Shown here: one piece after another, positions 16,647 to 29,400 of the stretch
Position numbering within the stretch: position 1 is the first letter of the stretch
Layout of the letters: each line of letters begins with the position of its first letter
Assembly: GCA_028673005.1 (NCBI GenBank)
Contig: CM054116.1
Span: 74,612,838 to 74,676,837, forward strand
Origin: Tanypteryx hageni
Taxonomy: Eukaryota; Arthropoda; Insecta; Odonata; Petaluridae
DNA length: 64,000 nt
Direction of reading: 5' to 3'
Notes under the pieces: model-generated
What the model was told of the DNA's origin: nothing
The model's database searches: none
What the model saw: the letters and a program-made list of their open reading frames with translations, nothing else
Program-made: the position numbers and the translations under genes

Positions 16647-17216
16647 TTTCACCCCAAAATTTGCTCGTAAACACACCAAACCAAAACTCAACTACACAAC
16701 CACACTCGATAATCCTCTTGTCGTATCAGGGTACCGTATGTTCTAACAATTGATACGGGAAATTCGCATTAGCGCAGTAGCGTTATTGTTTTGTACATGT
16801 GACCATTGTGCTCGAGGAGATTTGAAGAGTAATATCTGTGTTGTGACTATGGAATTAATTTTATCATTACTTTGGTAATCTTTTGACACCTTAATATAGT
16901 AATTTACCTTGAAGTTGGATCTAAGTTACAAGGTAGAAAACTATTTTAACATGTTCATAATGTAACGAAAATTATAAATTGTTTTTTCTTGCCTATACCA
17001 TGTGTCACTCCTGTTAAATAAAAATAGATGATTATTAATGAAATTACATTATATTTTTGTTTCATTAGATAAAAGCTATGGTTCTTTCTCTGAGTTAACG
17101 ATCAAAATACTATATGCCATTTGTTCAATATTACAACGCGGGATGTCCGTGAAATATTTTTGGACATATTAACTAGAATTTTTTGTTATTAAACATTATT
17201 TCCTAATTTATTTGTT
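16647..17216. promoter_or_regulatory. shared head-to-head promoter region of MPHOSPH6 and TDRD12
   Basis: 570 bp separates the two divergent start codons, so both promoters and 5' UTRs must fit here unless further non-coding 5' exons exist elsewhere. I see no convincing TATA-initiator arrangement to assign on either strand. Short GC-containing stretches (GCATTAGCGCAGTAGCG, ~16767-16783) stand out in the AT-rich background. Role inferred from gene layout. Confidence 0.55.
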
Positions 17217-17441
17217 ATGGCAGTTTTTAATCCGAAGCCCAAAATGGCTGGAAAAGAAAACGGCGAAGGAATGGTGAATGTTGCCATTATGCACGTAGTT
17301 AATGCGGGAAAATTTTGGGTGTCCGAACCCCCTGGACTAAATATGTCTGAGCAACGGATAAAGTTACAGAAATTGGAGGAAAAGCTGACCAATCTTTTAT
17401 GCGATTCCTTTGAAATGCCATCGAACCTTCCTGTAAATAAG
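17217..17441 (+). CDS. TDRD12: TDRD12 exon 1
   Basis: 75 codons, donor AAG|GTGTGA, ends on a complete codon. It encodes VNVAIMHVVNAGKFWV, the opening strands of an extended Tudor domain, and a helix (KLQKLEEKLTNLL). Translation may begin at Met10 (17244). Confidence 0.82.
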
Positions 17442-20400
17442 GTGTGATATAATTCCCCAGCATCCAAATATTCTTAATACGCATAGTTATGTACGCATTA
17501 TTTTAATTGTAATAAAAGCAATTATGTATCATCATAGTTATATTTTTATTGTTTTGTTGCTCGAAAACTTGTATTAGATATGCTCTTGAACTGTAAATTT
17601 CCTAATAATTTTCCAGTTTTTATGTAATATTTCGAGTAATGCATTATTATGTTAAGATATTGAATCCATAATTTTGACTGTTTTAGTTGATTGCTGTAAA
17701 AAATGACCAAACTGGACGCTGGCATAGAGGGGAGCTGCTCTCACCACGTCCAACTGATTCTTCTTACCATGTTCGAGTTTTTTTAGTTGACCATGGAGCA
17801 TTCTTAGTAAATGTTAAGGCAAAGGATTTGCAAATTCTACCAAAAGAGATGCATGAATTACCTCACCAAGCATTTGTGACTTGCCTTTATGGTCTCATTC
17901 CACTTGCTATTAATGTTCACCTTGAAAATATTAATGATAAAATGCATTACGAGTAGGTAAATTTTTGTAATCCAACTATTATTCTCAGCTTTGCTAGTAG
18001 ATAAATTGATATAACTGTTGAAAATTTCTTAACCTTTCATGATATCTTAACTTAAAATTTCTATATGGGAAGAATAATTTAAGATAATTTTTGTTTTTCA
18101 CCCACAACTTTTACTGCATGTATACAGGCTTATTCATATTTTCTTTGGTCTATCAGCTATAAAGCAACAACCTTATTAGTGTATTAGTCGAGATTGTAAG
18201 GTTATTTAATTTAATGTCAAATTTAAATTAATACTCCATTATTCTTTATTATAAGAATCTTTGTATTACTTCAACAATAACGCCACCTGTCACATATTTT
18301 TGGTGGCTTGCAGGATAATGCAAATTTAGTTGATATATTTATTTTCATTATAATTTTGCATTTTATGTTTTTATGGCTGTAAGAATTGTTTTCCTGCAGG
18401 GAAAGTATTACTTGGACACCTGCAAGTGAGACTTTTGTGCAGGATTTGATTGAGGATTCAACCAGTGCTCTGCTGAAGGGTATCATTTGTAAAGGACATG
18501 TAGTTTATGGGGAGATATTTGTAAATATCCCTGGAGAAGGTTTAGTGTCCCTCAATAAAGAGCTTATTAGGAATAATTTTGCGAAATATTCTGAAGAAAA
18601 ATATCGAAAAGGTAAGTAGATCCAGAAATGCCACCTGATCACTATTAAAAAAAGTTTGTCAAAACGTATGTTAATTGATAGTAGCTCAATAACTTTGGCT
18701 AAGATTAATAAAGGTGAAATACTCCTTTAGCCAAACAATTAGAGGGTTACAACACCCAATGCATTTCGCCCACCTTGTGGGCGAAATGCATTGGGTGTTG
18801 TAACCCTCTAATTGTTTGGCTAAAGGAGTATTTCACCTTTATTAAAAACGTATGTTAACAAATTTAAGGATATTGTTATCAATGTTAACTCTAATTAGGT
18901 TTATTTGTCTGAGTGTTAAACATGTATGTACATCAGTGCAATTAAAAATATTTGCTTGAAAAGTATGTAACATGTGGTAGGAAGTAATTGAGGAATGGCA
19001 TAATCTAAAAGTATTTGGTTAGAGCTTAGGATTGAGTATACTAATGATAGAGTGCACTAATTGAAAAAGTTGCATCACCTGATGACTGTTTGTTTCTCCT
19101 GGAAAGTATGTCTTAAGTTTTTATGCATTAATGCAGGAGAAATGAAAACAGGAGAATTAGACTGCCTCAGTAATTAATGGTGGAATATCTTCCTGGCCAG
19201 TGGAAGATCCAGGATCAATGTTCATTCAAGACAGAATTTTTCTACTATTATCCATCAACTCAATTACAAATTTAATTGTATAAAAATACATACAAAATAT
19301 ATACTCGTGCACAGGTCGAGGTTTTAAGACCAAATTTTTAGCGAAAAACTCGGGGGTTGACTTATACACAAGAAATATTTTTGATAGGTTTAAACCCATG
19401 ACTTTATTGGCCCTGTGGTTATTAAAATTTGATGGAATTTACACTCTTGTTGTACTTAAACTGTATCGATAACTATCGAATATTTAAATACTGATGTATA
19501 GAAAATAAATAAATACAGAAAAATCCAAGGTCATTCGAATATCGGGTAAAGAAGAGAATCTGAACATAACTATTGGGGGAAAGCCATTAGAACAAGTTTC
19601 AGAATATAAATACCTTGGAAGTATTATAACACGAGAGGCAAAATGTACGGATGAGATCAAAACTAGAATAGGAAAAGCAAAAGCGGCTTTCAGGAGAAAG
19701 AAACAACTACTTACAGGGAATATAAGGGAAGATATCCGCAAGAAGTTGATAAAATGCTACGTATGGAGTATAGCATTGTATGGGGCAGAAACATGGACGC
19801 TAAGGAAAAATGACATAAAATACTTGGAAAGCTTTGAAATGTGGACTTGGAGGAGAATGCTGAAGATAAAATGGACAGATAGGATGAAAAACGATGAAGT
19901 GCTACGAAGAATAGGAGAGAAGCGAATGATTATACAGACTATCAGAAAGAGGAAGGCTAACTGGGTTGGACATTACCTGAGGAGAGAGAGTATGATTAAA
20001 GACGTGTTAGAAGGAAAACTAGATGGGAAAAGGGAAAGAGGTAGGAAAAGGTTTCAGCTGATAGACGATTTGAAAGGGAAAGAGAGTTATCAAGATATGA
20101 AGAGGACAGCGGAAAATAGGAGTATATGGAGAACCAGGTTTAACCATGAATAATCACGGACCTGTCTACGGACAGACTACCTATGATGATGATGATGTAT
20201 AGAAAGAATAAATTACTATATAATTTGGTGGTCCTAAGTTAATCTCTGGTGCTTGGCAAATAATTAAGCAATTTTGGTAAACCTAACGTTAGGAAACATT
20301 ATGGTGGCAAGACAGAAAACTGGCAGCAAGACAGATTTGCAATATGGTAACTCCGTAATGTAAATAAAAAACATCATCAGTTATTCATGGAAAGGCAACG

Positions 20401-23400
20401 CATACCTCTAACAAGCATTGCAGATTAAATTAGCATCACCAAAGTATTTATGGTATAAAAATCATGATACTGTGTACATAACCGGAGCGAAGGAAAACAA
20501 GGTAACGAGAAATGGAAATACCTGAAGGAAAGGTGGAAAAACGGAAGACAAACATAAATATAAGATTTCGAGGTTTGTAATGTAAGGGGAGACGTGTAAT
20601 ATTCTTTATTGTAATGTCGGCGGTGCTAGCGTCACTTTGTTTACCTTTTGCATCCTTTCCTTCCACATTCACATTTGCCCTCGCTGAGATATTGTACCAC
20701 GCACTCATACCTACATATTATGGAAATTTGAAATGCGAAATATTACGCTTCTCCACCAGGTTGGGTTGGCTTCGTTTTCCTTCCATGTTCATGAGTGTCC
20801 ATATTCTGAGGGGCAGGTTTCCTTGTTCCTCTTCCAAAAAAGTGTGAAACACGGATTCCCTATGACCACCTAGTATATCTTTCCGTCGTTTTATTGTCAA
20901 TTTCAGTGCCACCTATCCTCTGTGGTCTAACGTCAGTTTTGTTCCTTGTTCTCCTTTACAAAGATAGCTTCTGAATGAATGCCAGGAGGAAAAACGAGGT
21001 CTATCCCAAGTCATTTGATCTATTACAAAGGTGTATACAATGTAATGACTTTTGATGTTATGCAGTGGCGCTGAGGGAGACATGGACTGCTTTGCTGCTT
21101 CTTTGACACAGCATAGTTATCGGACTAAAGGGAACTTAACGTGAAACTTAATAGATTAAAATTTTTAAAAATTCGTCCTGCTACACCTGAAAATCTGAGT
21201 CAACTTATACACGAGATATATGAAAAAACAAAAAAAATTATGAAAAAGTCGGGGGTCGACCTATACACGAGATTGACTTATACATGAGTATATACAGTAT
21301 ATAAAAGAAAAAAGTGATTATTTCTCACATTTAATTTCGAAATTGCTCTGTCAAAAACAAAGAAACATTGCTATTAACCCTTTCTATTGTTTCCAGCCAC
21401 CTCAAACTGTCAACAAACATCTTTGGAATAAATTGAATTTTATAGGATATTTAGCTCACAAAGTTGCTAATCTCTTCCGTAAGGATCAAATTAGGCCCAC
21501 GTTTTATAGCAAAGTAATTATAAGACTACTCCTCTGTAACAGCAAAGATAGATTTGATACAATGAAGAAATGTGGTGTCTACCAATTAAAGTGTAACAAC
21601 TGTAATGCTATTTATATAGGCCAAATCGGTAGAAACTCGCAAATCAGAACCAACAAACATTTTAGTTATTTTAAATCAGGTTCTTTCAACTTTAATTTTG
21701 CAAAACACTCATCTGTAATCATTCATCCTCTTTCACTCCAAAAATCTTATATGTATATAGCTGATATAGGTTTCAGAATAGATATGTTCACAATTTTCCA
21801 ATTAAGAATAGTTCTGAAAAATGTATTGTTTTGTGGCTAAATATGCTTTATTGTTTTGCAGTAATAGAACATGAAGCTATTTTGGAAAAGGAAATGGTTG
21901 AAAAGAAAGCTTTACTAAGTAATTTTGATGACATAGAAGAGAAATGTGTAACACCAAAAGAAGATATAATTAAAATTAAACATATTTTAATGAAGGTAAA
22001 AATTATCTGTAATGATGAATGAATGTCAAAGTTTTAATTTCTTATCTAATTTTCATGATTTTGTATCTTACCTTAGGACTTTTTGAGGGAATATGCCAGC
22101 AAGAAGTTGGAAAGACAGGAATTAACTGTGCATGCCTTAAATACAATACGGCAGAACTTTGGAACAAATAGCCATAAAGAAGACGATGCTGTAAGTATTC
22201 AACACTTATGATGAAAAATTAATTTATCATGGTTTACCTCTAAATTTTTAAGAAATAAATTAGTCTTAAAACTTTGAAGAATTCATGATGAAGATCAGAA
22301 GTCAGCATTTTTTTTCTTTTGGATTCTGCTCTATATATCATTATTCAAAATTTGTAACCATCTATGTCTGCCACTGCCAACAAATTCACTTGATCCATCT
22401 TGTTTAGGAAAGGTGATTATTAAAATATAAGATTTCCTGAATATGATATGAAATTGTTACAATTAAAAATACAATTAGAGGCACACCCTGGTAATGTGTT
22501 CCGGCATCCATTGTGTAACTCGAAATTTGCGTAAGTCGAAATTTACTATGGAAAGTACAGCAGAGGTGGGGGAACTATGGCACGCAGGCTGAATCCAGTC
22601 CTCGAATGTGTTTATTCGGCATGCGAAACTTTAGAAAAAGCGATCTCTGAAAATTAAAGTATGTATAATTTACTGCATCAGTATGGCACAAGTACTCAGT
22701 TAAAATACAGGCATGTAAATGCAGTGGCCAATGTGAGTGATATAGTTAACAGAAAACGGAGCTTACAAAGAAAATTAAGACTAATTGTGTAAAAATTGAA
22801 AGATGATTAAATGAATTCTCGATTTAAACCAATAATATATTATGCAAGGTGAAATGTCGGTTTTTACTAAGTGCAGTTTTGCTTTCGCAGTGCCCAATAG
22901 ACATTTTCTTGGTATAGGCGAAGCTCGATTTATGCCATGGATACATTCTGAGGATTATGGCATAAATCAAAATTGGCGTAAATCAAAAGTTATTTTCCGG
23001 CAGTGATCATGTACAGTGGCGGCTCCTACCCTAAGGGATAGTGAGATTCATTCCTACCAAACCATTTTATACCTCAGTAACTTCTTTATGGTGATGTAAA
23101 TTCACTAATTAATTTATTCCTTTATTTAATAACATTCCTTGAATATTATCAATGCAAATAACGTGTTATAAATTTATCATGCAAGTGATATTGTAAAACT
23201 TTTCTATACGTTGATTGTCCTGTGAAAAAATTCGAAATAGTAATCTAGTGGCTCCAAAAATACGCTCATGCGCATACACAAAATTATGACAAAATGTCCT
23301 CGCCAGTTAAAAGGCATACGAGCTGGTGCTAATCATAAATTAAGGGAGTACAGTTCCCAAATTTAAAGTCACCAATTGTTCTTATTGTTGAATCACTAAG

Positions 23401-26400
23401 TCCCAGTTCTTTCCAAATGTCAATGTTTCTCTCACCATGTTCAAACCTTTTGAGAACCTCTATTTTAATTTCTAAGGAAAGAGACTTTCTAGCTCATTTT
23501 AACACGAGGATATATTAAAGAATATTAAGAATTAAAATCACAGAGGTAAACAACAGTTAAATGGAAAACGTTAGCACTACGAAAGACGACAACAGTTAAA
23601 CTGCCAACTGTATACATATGCCTACTTTTGCGGTGACAATGTAACAGTATGTATAGTATACATTGTATACTTTCTTGGCGAGCGATAGGAAGTGCATTAG
23701 ACTTCACAATGTAACATTCAAAGGAAGAGGAGGCGTGGAAATGAGCAAGATGGCCCAAATAGGATGTTATTTGTATGTTTATTATAAATGGCTTTAAAAT
23801 GAAAGTGCATAAATCAGATTGGCATAAATCGAGCATCGCCTGTACACAAAATGTAGAATGTCAATTTTGTCAAGCTGTTAATTTCTGTGCTAAAACAAAG
23901 GCAATTCAAGCCGTTTACATATTATGCAGTTATGGGAAAGTCACTTTAATCGTTCAAGGAGAATTTCTGAAAGAGTTGTTCACTAAAATACTAAATGCTT
24001 ATCAGCCATGATTACAAGGGCCACACTTAGGTTAATTTGTGCAAAAGCAAACACACGTTTAGAGATCAAGCACCCGCATCAACGATCGGAAAAAGACTGA
24101 AGGGATTGGAAGAGAAACCACACAGACATGTAACAACAATGTAATCTATTATTGTATTCATATGTATATTTTATATACTCTTGACTTGCCCTATACAATA
24201 GTATAATTGTCTATTGGACCAATAAAAATTCTAATTCTATGAGTGCAGATATATGCTGCAATAGTAGACAGTTGCTAGAATTAGGTAGATTGTTATATTG
24301 ATTCGCTTGATTAGTAGGTAGTTGCTGTGGTCTTTTTTCATGCGTAATTCGAAACCAATGTCACTACATATTGCTAAAAATTCACTAGAATGACAACATT
24401 GACTGAGTAGCAAAGCGGGGATATCATATTACAACCCACACCTTGTATTCTTTCTCTATGCACATACATAGAGATTTAGTTCGAGCTCATTTACGAAAAC
24501 CGCAAAAGTAGGCATAACAAAATTTTTTTCATACATGATTTATGGGGCTGTTTACGTAAGTGCGGGTTTACCTAAGTCGAGGCTTACATAACCCAGGGTA
24601 TGCCTGTACTAATTACCGTCATTCTGTTGGCCACTAGAACATCCACAAGAAAACATGCACAACGAGACAGAATACTAAATTGATTGGCAAAAAGAAATGT
24701 TACTATCAGCTTTGTTTTGAAGTTAGCACCTCAGACAGATGGAAAAACTGAGAAAACTTGCGCAGTGAGATAGAATCTAAGTCTCTAGCTGGTTTTATTA
24801 GTAGGAGTTAGTGCATCAGACAGACAATCCGATTGCTAAAAAAACTCAGAAATTTGGTGTCACTTTTCAAAAGTTCAATAAGATCTACATTTTTCCAATC
24901 ATAGCTGGAACTTCATTTCTTACAACACAAGTTTATTTACTGGTTCATCTGCGTGTGCCTGTGCTTTGTCAAATATGTTCTTTATGTTAACACCATGAGT
25001 AGATTCAGCAGTATTAAGTCCAACATTTCTTTTTCCTCAGCCATATCTGAAGAAATTATAACTATCAAATATCACAATCTGTGAGTTATCTTATATATCT
25101 GTAGATTCGTTAAGGGCTAGGCTGAGTGTTAGAGAGTTCATCTTGTCTGCAATGTCAGCACTAATTTGGGAAATACGTATGGTGTGAAACAGGAATGTTT
25201 CATATTAGTTTCTGTAGTTTTGTGTTATTTGGATCTAAAACTGCCACAGCTTCAGCAATATTCTTCTTGATAAATTCTCCATCAGAGTATGAACGTTTAG
25301 CCTGAACAATCTTTCATGATATACCAAAGCTAATTTTGGTCGTCAAGTTCACCTCCTTAATAAAACTGTTTATTTACTTAGGGAAGATTTTTAAATAGCT
25401 AACTTGGTTTTCTGCAATTCTGAATTTAGCAGATAATAGGAAGAAAAAATTTTGTGATTTATTTCATGGTGATATTTCAAGTTACTGGCTTTGTAGTGAG
25501 TGAGCGAAACATGACAGATATGTCAAACAATGAATACAAAATTCTCCTCCCATTCTTCTTAAAAACTCCTGTTTTTGTCTTCATATTTTCGCCTTTTTTC
25601 ATTTTAACAAAGGGCTTACGTGAAACCTGCACTTTACAACAATAAAAAATAGCATTAAAAAACACTTGCCTGCTGTATAAGTACAGCACAATGTATTGAG
25701 TCACACTGTTGTTGACTTAGCTGTAATTCCAAGACAATTAATGTTAAATTGGTGAAGCCTCGTAGGCTTTCTAATTAATAACTACTTTGTGAAACAACAG
25801 CAAATCATTCACATGTCCTTGTTGTGCTGTGAAAGAGTTTATTTTGTTTCAAAGTTGCCTGTGGTGACTGAGTCACTCCACAGATGCAATTGTGAGCGGA
25901 ATTCGAGGATTAGCTACAGTACCCTGCTTTCTTATAATTTAGTCGCACATTATCTATGAAAGACTCACATGCAGCTCATGAGATATGGTTTGGCCACTAT
26001 GGGTTTAGAGCAGAGGTTCTCAACGTGGTGCCCGCCGAGGTATTTCTAGGTGCCCGTCGAGGCATTTCTAGGTACCCACTGCTCTAATAGTGTGGCATTG
26101 TCAAAGAGACAACATATTGAAATGCATACCAATGCTTGTCTTTCATTATTTGATGTCAATTTTCCACTGGTTTAAAGAAAGTTAGTGATTTGAAATCTAA
26201 ATTACCGTCACAGCAATATATATTTACCAAACCTGTCGCAACACTGGTAGCATTGTGCACATGCACACGTTTATAACCTAACATTCAGTTCAACTCCTGC
26301 TAGTCATCAGTGTGTGCATCACTTGGATTTTATTATTTGTAGTTTTTATAAAGTGGGGTTACTCAAGATGTCAGAAACAAATAAATTAAAAATGAACAAT

Positions 26401-29400
26401 TTTAAAAATGAATGGGAAGAAGAGTTTTGTTTTGTTATTGTGAAGGGAAAGTGCATTTGTTTACTGTACTGTTGTGGTAATTCCAAAGAGACACAATATT
26501 GAACAACATTTCATGACTCATCATTTGATAAGAATTGTCCACTGGGTTCAGAAGTTAGGAAAAAGAAACTTAGTGATTTGAAATCTAAATTATCAGAGTA
26601 ACAATCTATATTTATCATGCCAGTTGCTAAGTCTAACAAGAAGTCCAAATCAGGACTAATGCAGGCTGGTTTCCCAAAGTTGACGTCCCAAATTGATTAC
26701 TTATATTTACAGGAAATGTTTTAGTATGTGTTAGTCATTCCAAGGAATTCTCATACCATAAATACCATTTGTAATTCACAGTTTATCAATGATAGAGAAA
26801 AATGGGAAAACAAATTAATAGAGCATTTTCAGGTTTAAAATACTAAAAGAAATGTCAAAATCTCTTTGACATATTTTGGATGTATTTTTTTAAAGAAACG
26901 AATGCAATTTTCAAACTACAATCATGCAGTGATGGATATTATTACTTAGTACAGGTAACCCTCGGTTTGTGCCGGGGTTGCGTTCCTGGAGGAAGTGGCG
27001 CAATTGGAATCAACGTAAATGGAAACCATTTTATAATGGAAGTCAAGGGGAAGTCAATGAATTACGTTCCAGGCACCCAAAAGTTGGCATAAGCAATATA
27101 ATGTTATTATATATAAAGCTCTGAAATAATGGTTATGAATGTAAAAACAGTATAATGAAGTGCATACAGATAGATTAAATAAAATTAAGTTAATTTAATT
27201 TTAAAAAATATGCCTGCCTGCAGCGGCGTTAGTTCTCTGATGAAGTTCCTGGTTGAGGATCGTCACATTTTTTGAGGAAAGCATGCAGTGTTGACTGTCG
27301 TGATTTCCTCTTCCTTTCTTTCACAATCTCATAATAAGTGCTCATGGATGCCATGGCGCTACTCTTCACTGTGGCACTCCGCTCCCAGTCAGGGTCAATC
27401 TCGCAGAGCTCTTCAGTGAGGTTCTCCATGACTAAAGGATGCGGCACAGATCGCTTGTCTTCATTTTTCTTATAGGAAGCTCTTCATCCTCTCCTTCTGT
27501 TGGCTTAGTTGTGTGGACAAGTAGCCAGTTTGACTTTGTCCTAGCAAATTATGAGAGGTGTCGCCAGTTTGCTGGTAAATCATTTGTCGGTTGACGAAAA
27601 TAATAAACCACAAACTGATGGGAAAGACAAGTTGATAGGAAAGCCGATATGTGATGCATCAAAAAGAAGGCAACCTGAAAGCGGACAAGATACAAGACTC
27701 TACAGTGAGGCTGTAAAGATAGATCTTGTGACTAATCATAAACGAGATATCTGTGATCCCGTCAGTGAAACTAGTGCTTCTGTGCCCTCCAATGTTGTTG
27801 ATAATGATGAGCCCCTCTACAATACGGACAGCAGTGGTTTTAAAACTGTTGAGTATAAACATCGCTGAAATAAACCAAAGGTATGAGGAGATGCTAAGGA
27901 TCTAGCTGATTGTCCATTCAAGGGAGTACCCAAAAAAGTACACTTGCATGTTTCGAGACTTCAGGAGGATACTACCGAGGACCAAGTTCTTTCATACCTG
28001 AAAGGAAAATTCCTCGCAGATTTTGAAATTGTAAAATTGGTATCCAGAGGTAAATATGCATCCTTCAGAATATGGGTATGTGAAAATTTTTGTGATAAGG
28101 TTATGGACCCTGCAATCTGGCCTCAGTATGTTATAATAAACAGATATGCATTTTGGAGGCAACATAGCTCTCAGGTAGATAACAAGGGCTGTGATAATGT
28201 GGAGAGAATGAATCGTGATAACACTTCGACTTCATCTGCGGTAAATACATCTTCCACATGTGACAGAGTGACACGCTCAGCCACGGGCAACTTGAAACAT
28301 AGAATTAGTTGACTAGAAGGGTGGAAGCAAGAGTGTCATGATGTGATATGTGAAATATCTACAGCTGATCAGAAAAATAAAGGTATTTCTGATTACATAG
28401 ACATGTGTCATATAAACATACAGGGTATTTTAAACAAAATCAATTAAATTGAGGATTACATGCTACAAAATACACATGTAGATGTTCTATCCATATCAGA
28501 ACATTGGCTGAAAAGTGAAAGAGCTGATATGTGTCAAAATTGAAGGTTACAGTATAGCAAGTGTTTTTTAGGAGTGAAAAAAGAGGGGAGGCACCATGCT
28601 TAATGTAAGAGATGATATTCATTTTGAACAAGTACACTATGTAAATGCTCTATAAGAGGAAAATGTTTTTGAGGTAGTGGCCATATCCTTAAATGATTGT
28701 ACTGCGATATCATTGTATAGAAGGTATAGGTATGCCTAATGATAAGTTTTATGATAGTCTGTTTGACACACTGCATTATGTCAGCAGTCTAGGTAAAAAA
28801 ATGTTATTAATGTGATACTAATGTTAATATTTTAGACACAAAGGCCCCAAATTGTTTGTTAAATCTGTTGGGTATCTTTGGCCTTAAACCAACAGTTTTT
28901 GAAAGTTCCAGGTATGCTAGTGAAGGATGTATCGACAACATTTTTACTGATGCAGATCATAAGGGAATTTGTCTTTCAGTGAGTAGTTTAAGTGGCACTA
29001 AAGATAGTGAAGTAGGATTTTGGTTTAGAGACAAATAATCCCCTTATCAGGAACAGAACTTTCCAAAGTAGACTGGACAGATCTTACAGTATCAACTTAT
29101 CTGCAGGAGGCTTTTGGGACTTTCTGGGAAATATTTTTGGGATTATTCAACCATATCTTTCCAGAAAATATAATATGTTCCAAAATTTCAGCAAACATAT
29201 TAATGACTTTTTGTAAATGCTCCTAAGAAAATAATTAGTATAGCGATATGGTATTCAAAGCCTTCCTTGATAATGCAAAGAAAGTACATAGGAGTATGTT
29301 TGTGAAAACTGTAGATGCTGCTGAAGGATATGAAATATTAATGTCTGTTAGAGATTCGTTTGCAGTAGATTTCTATGGTATGAGCTAAAATTTAATTAAA

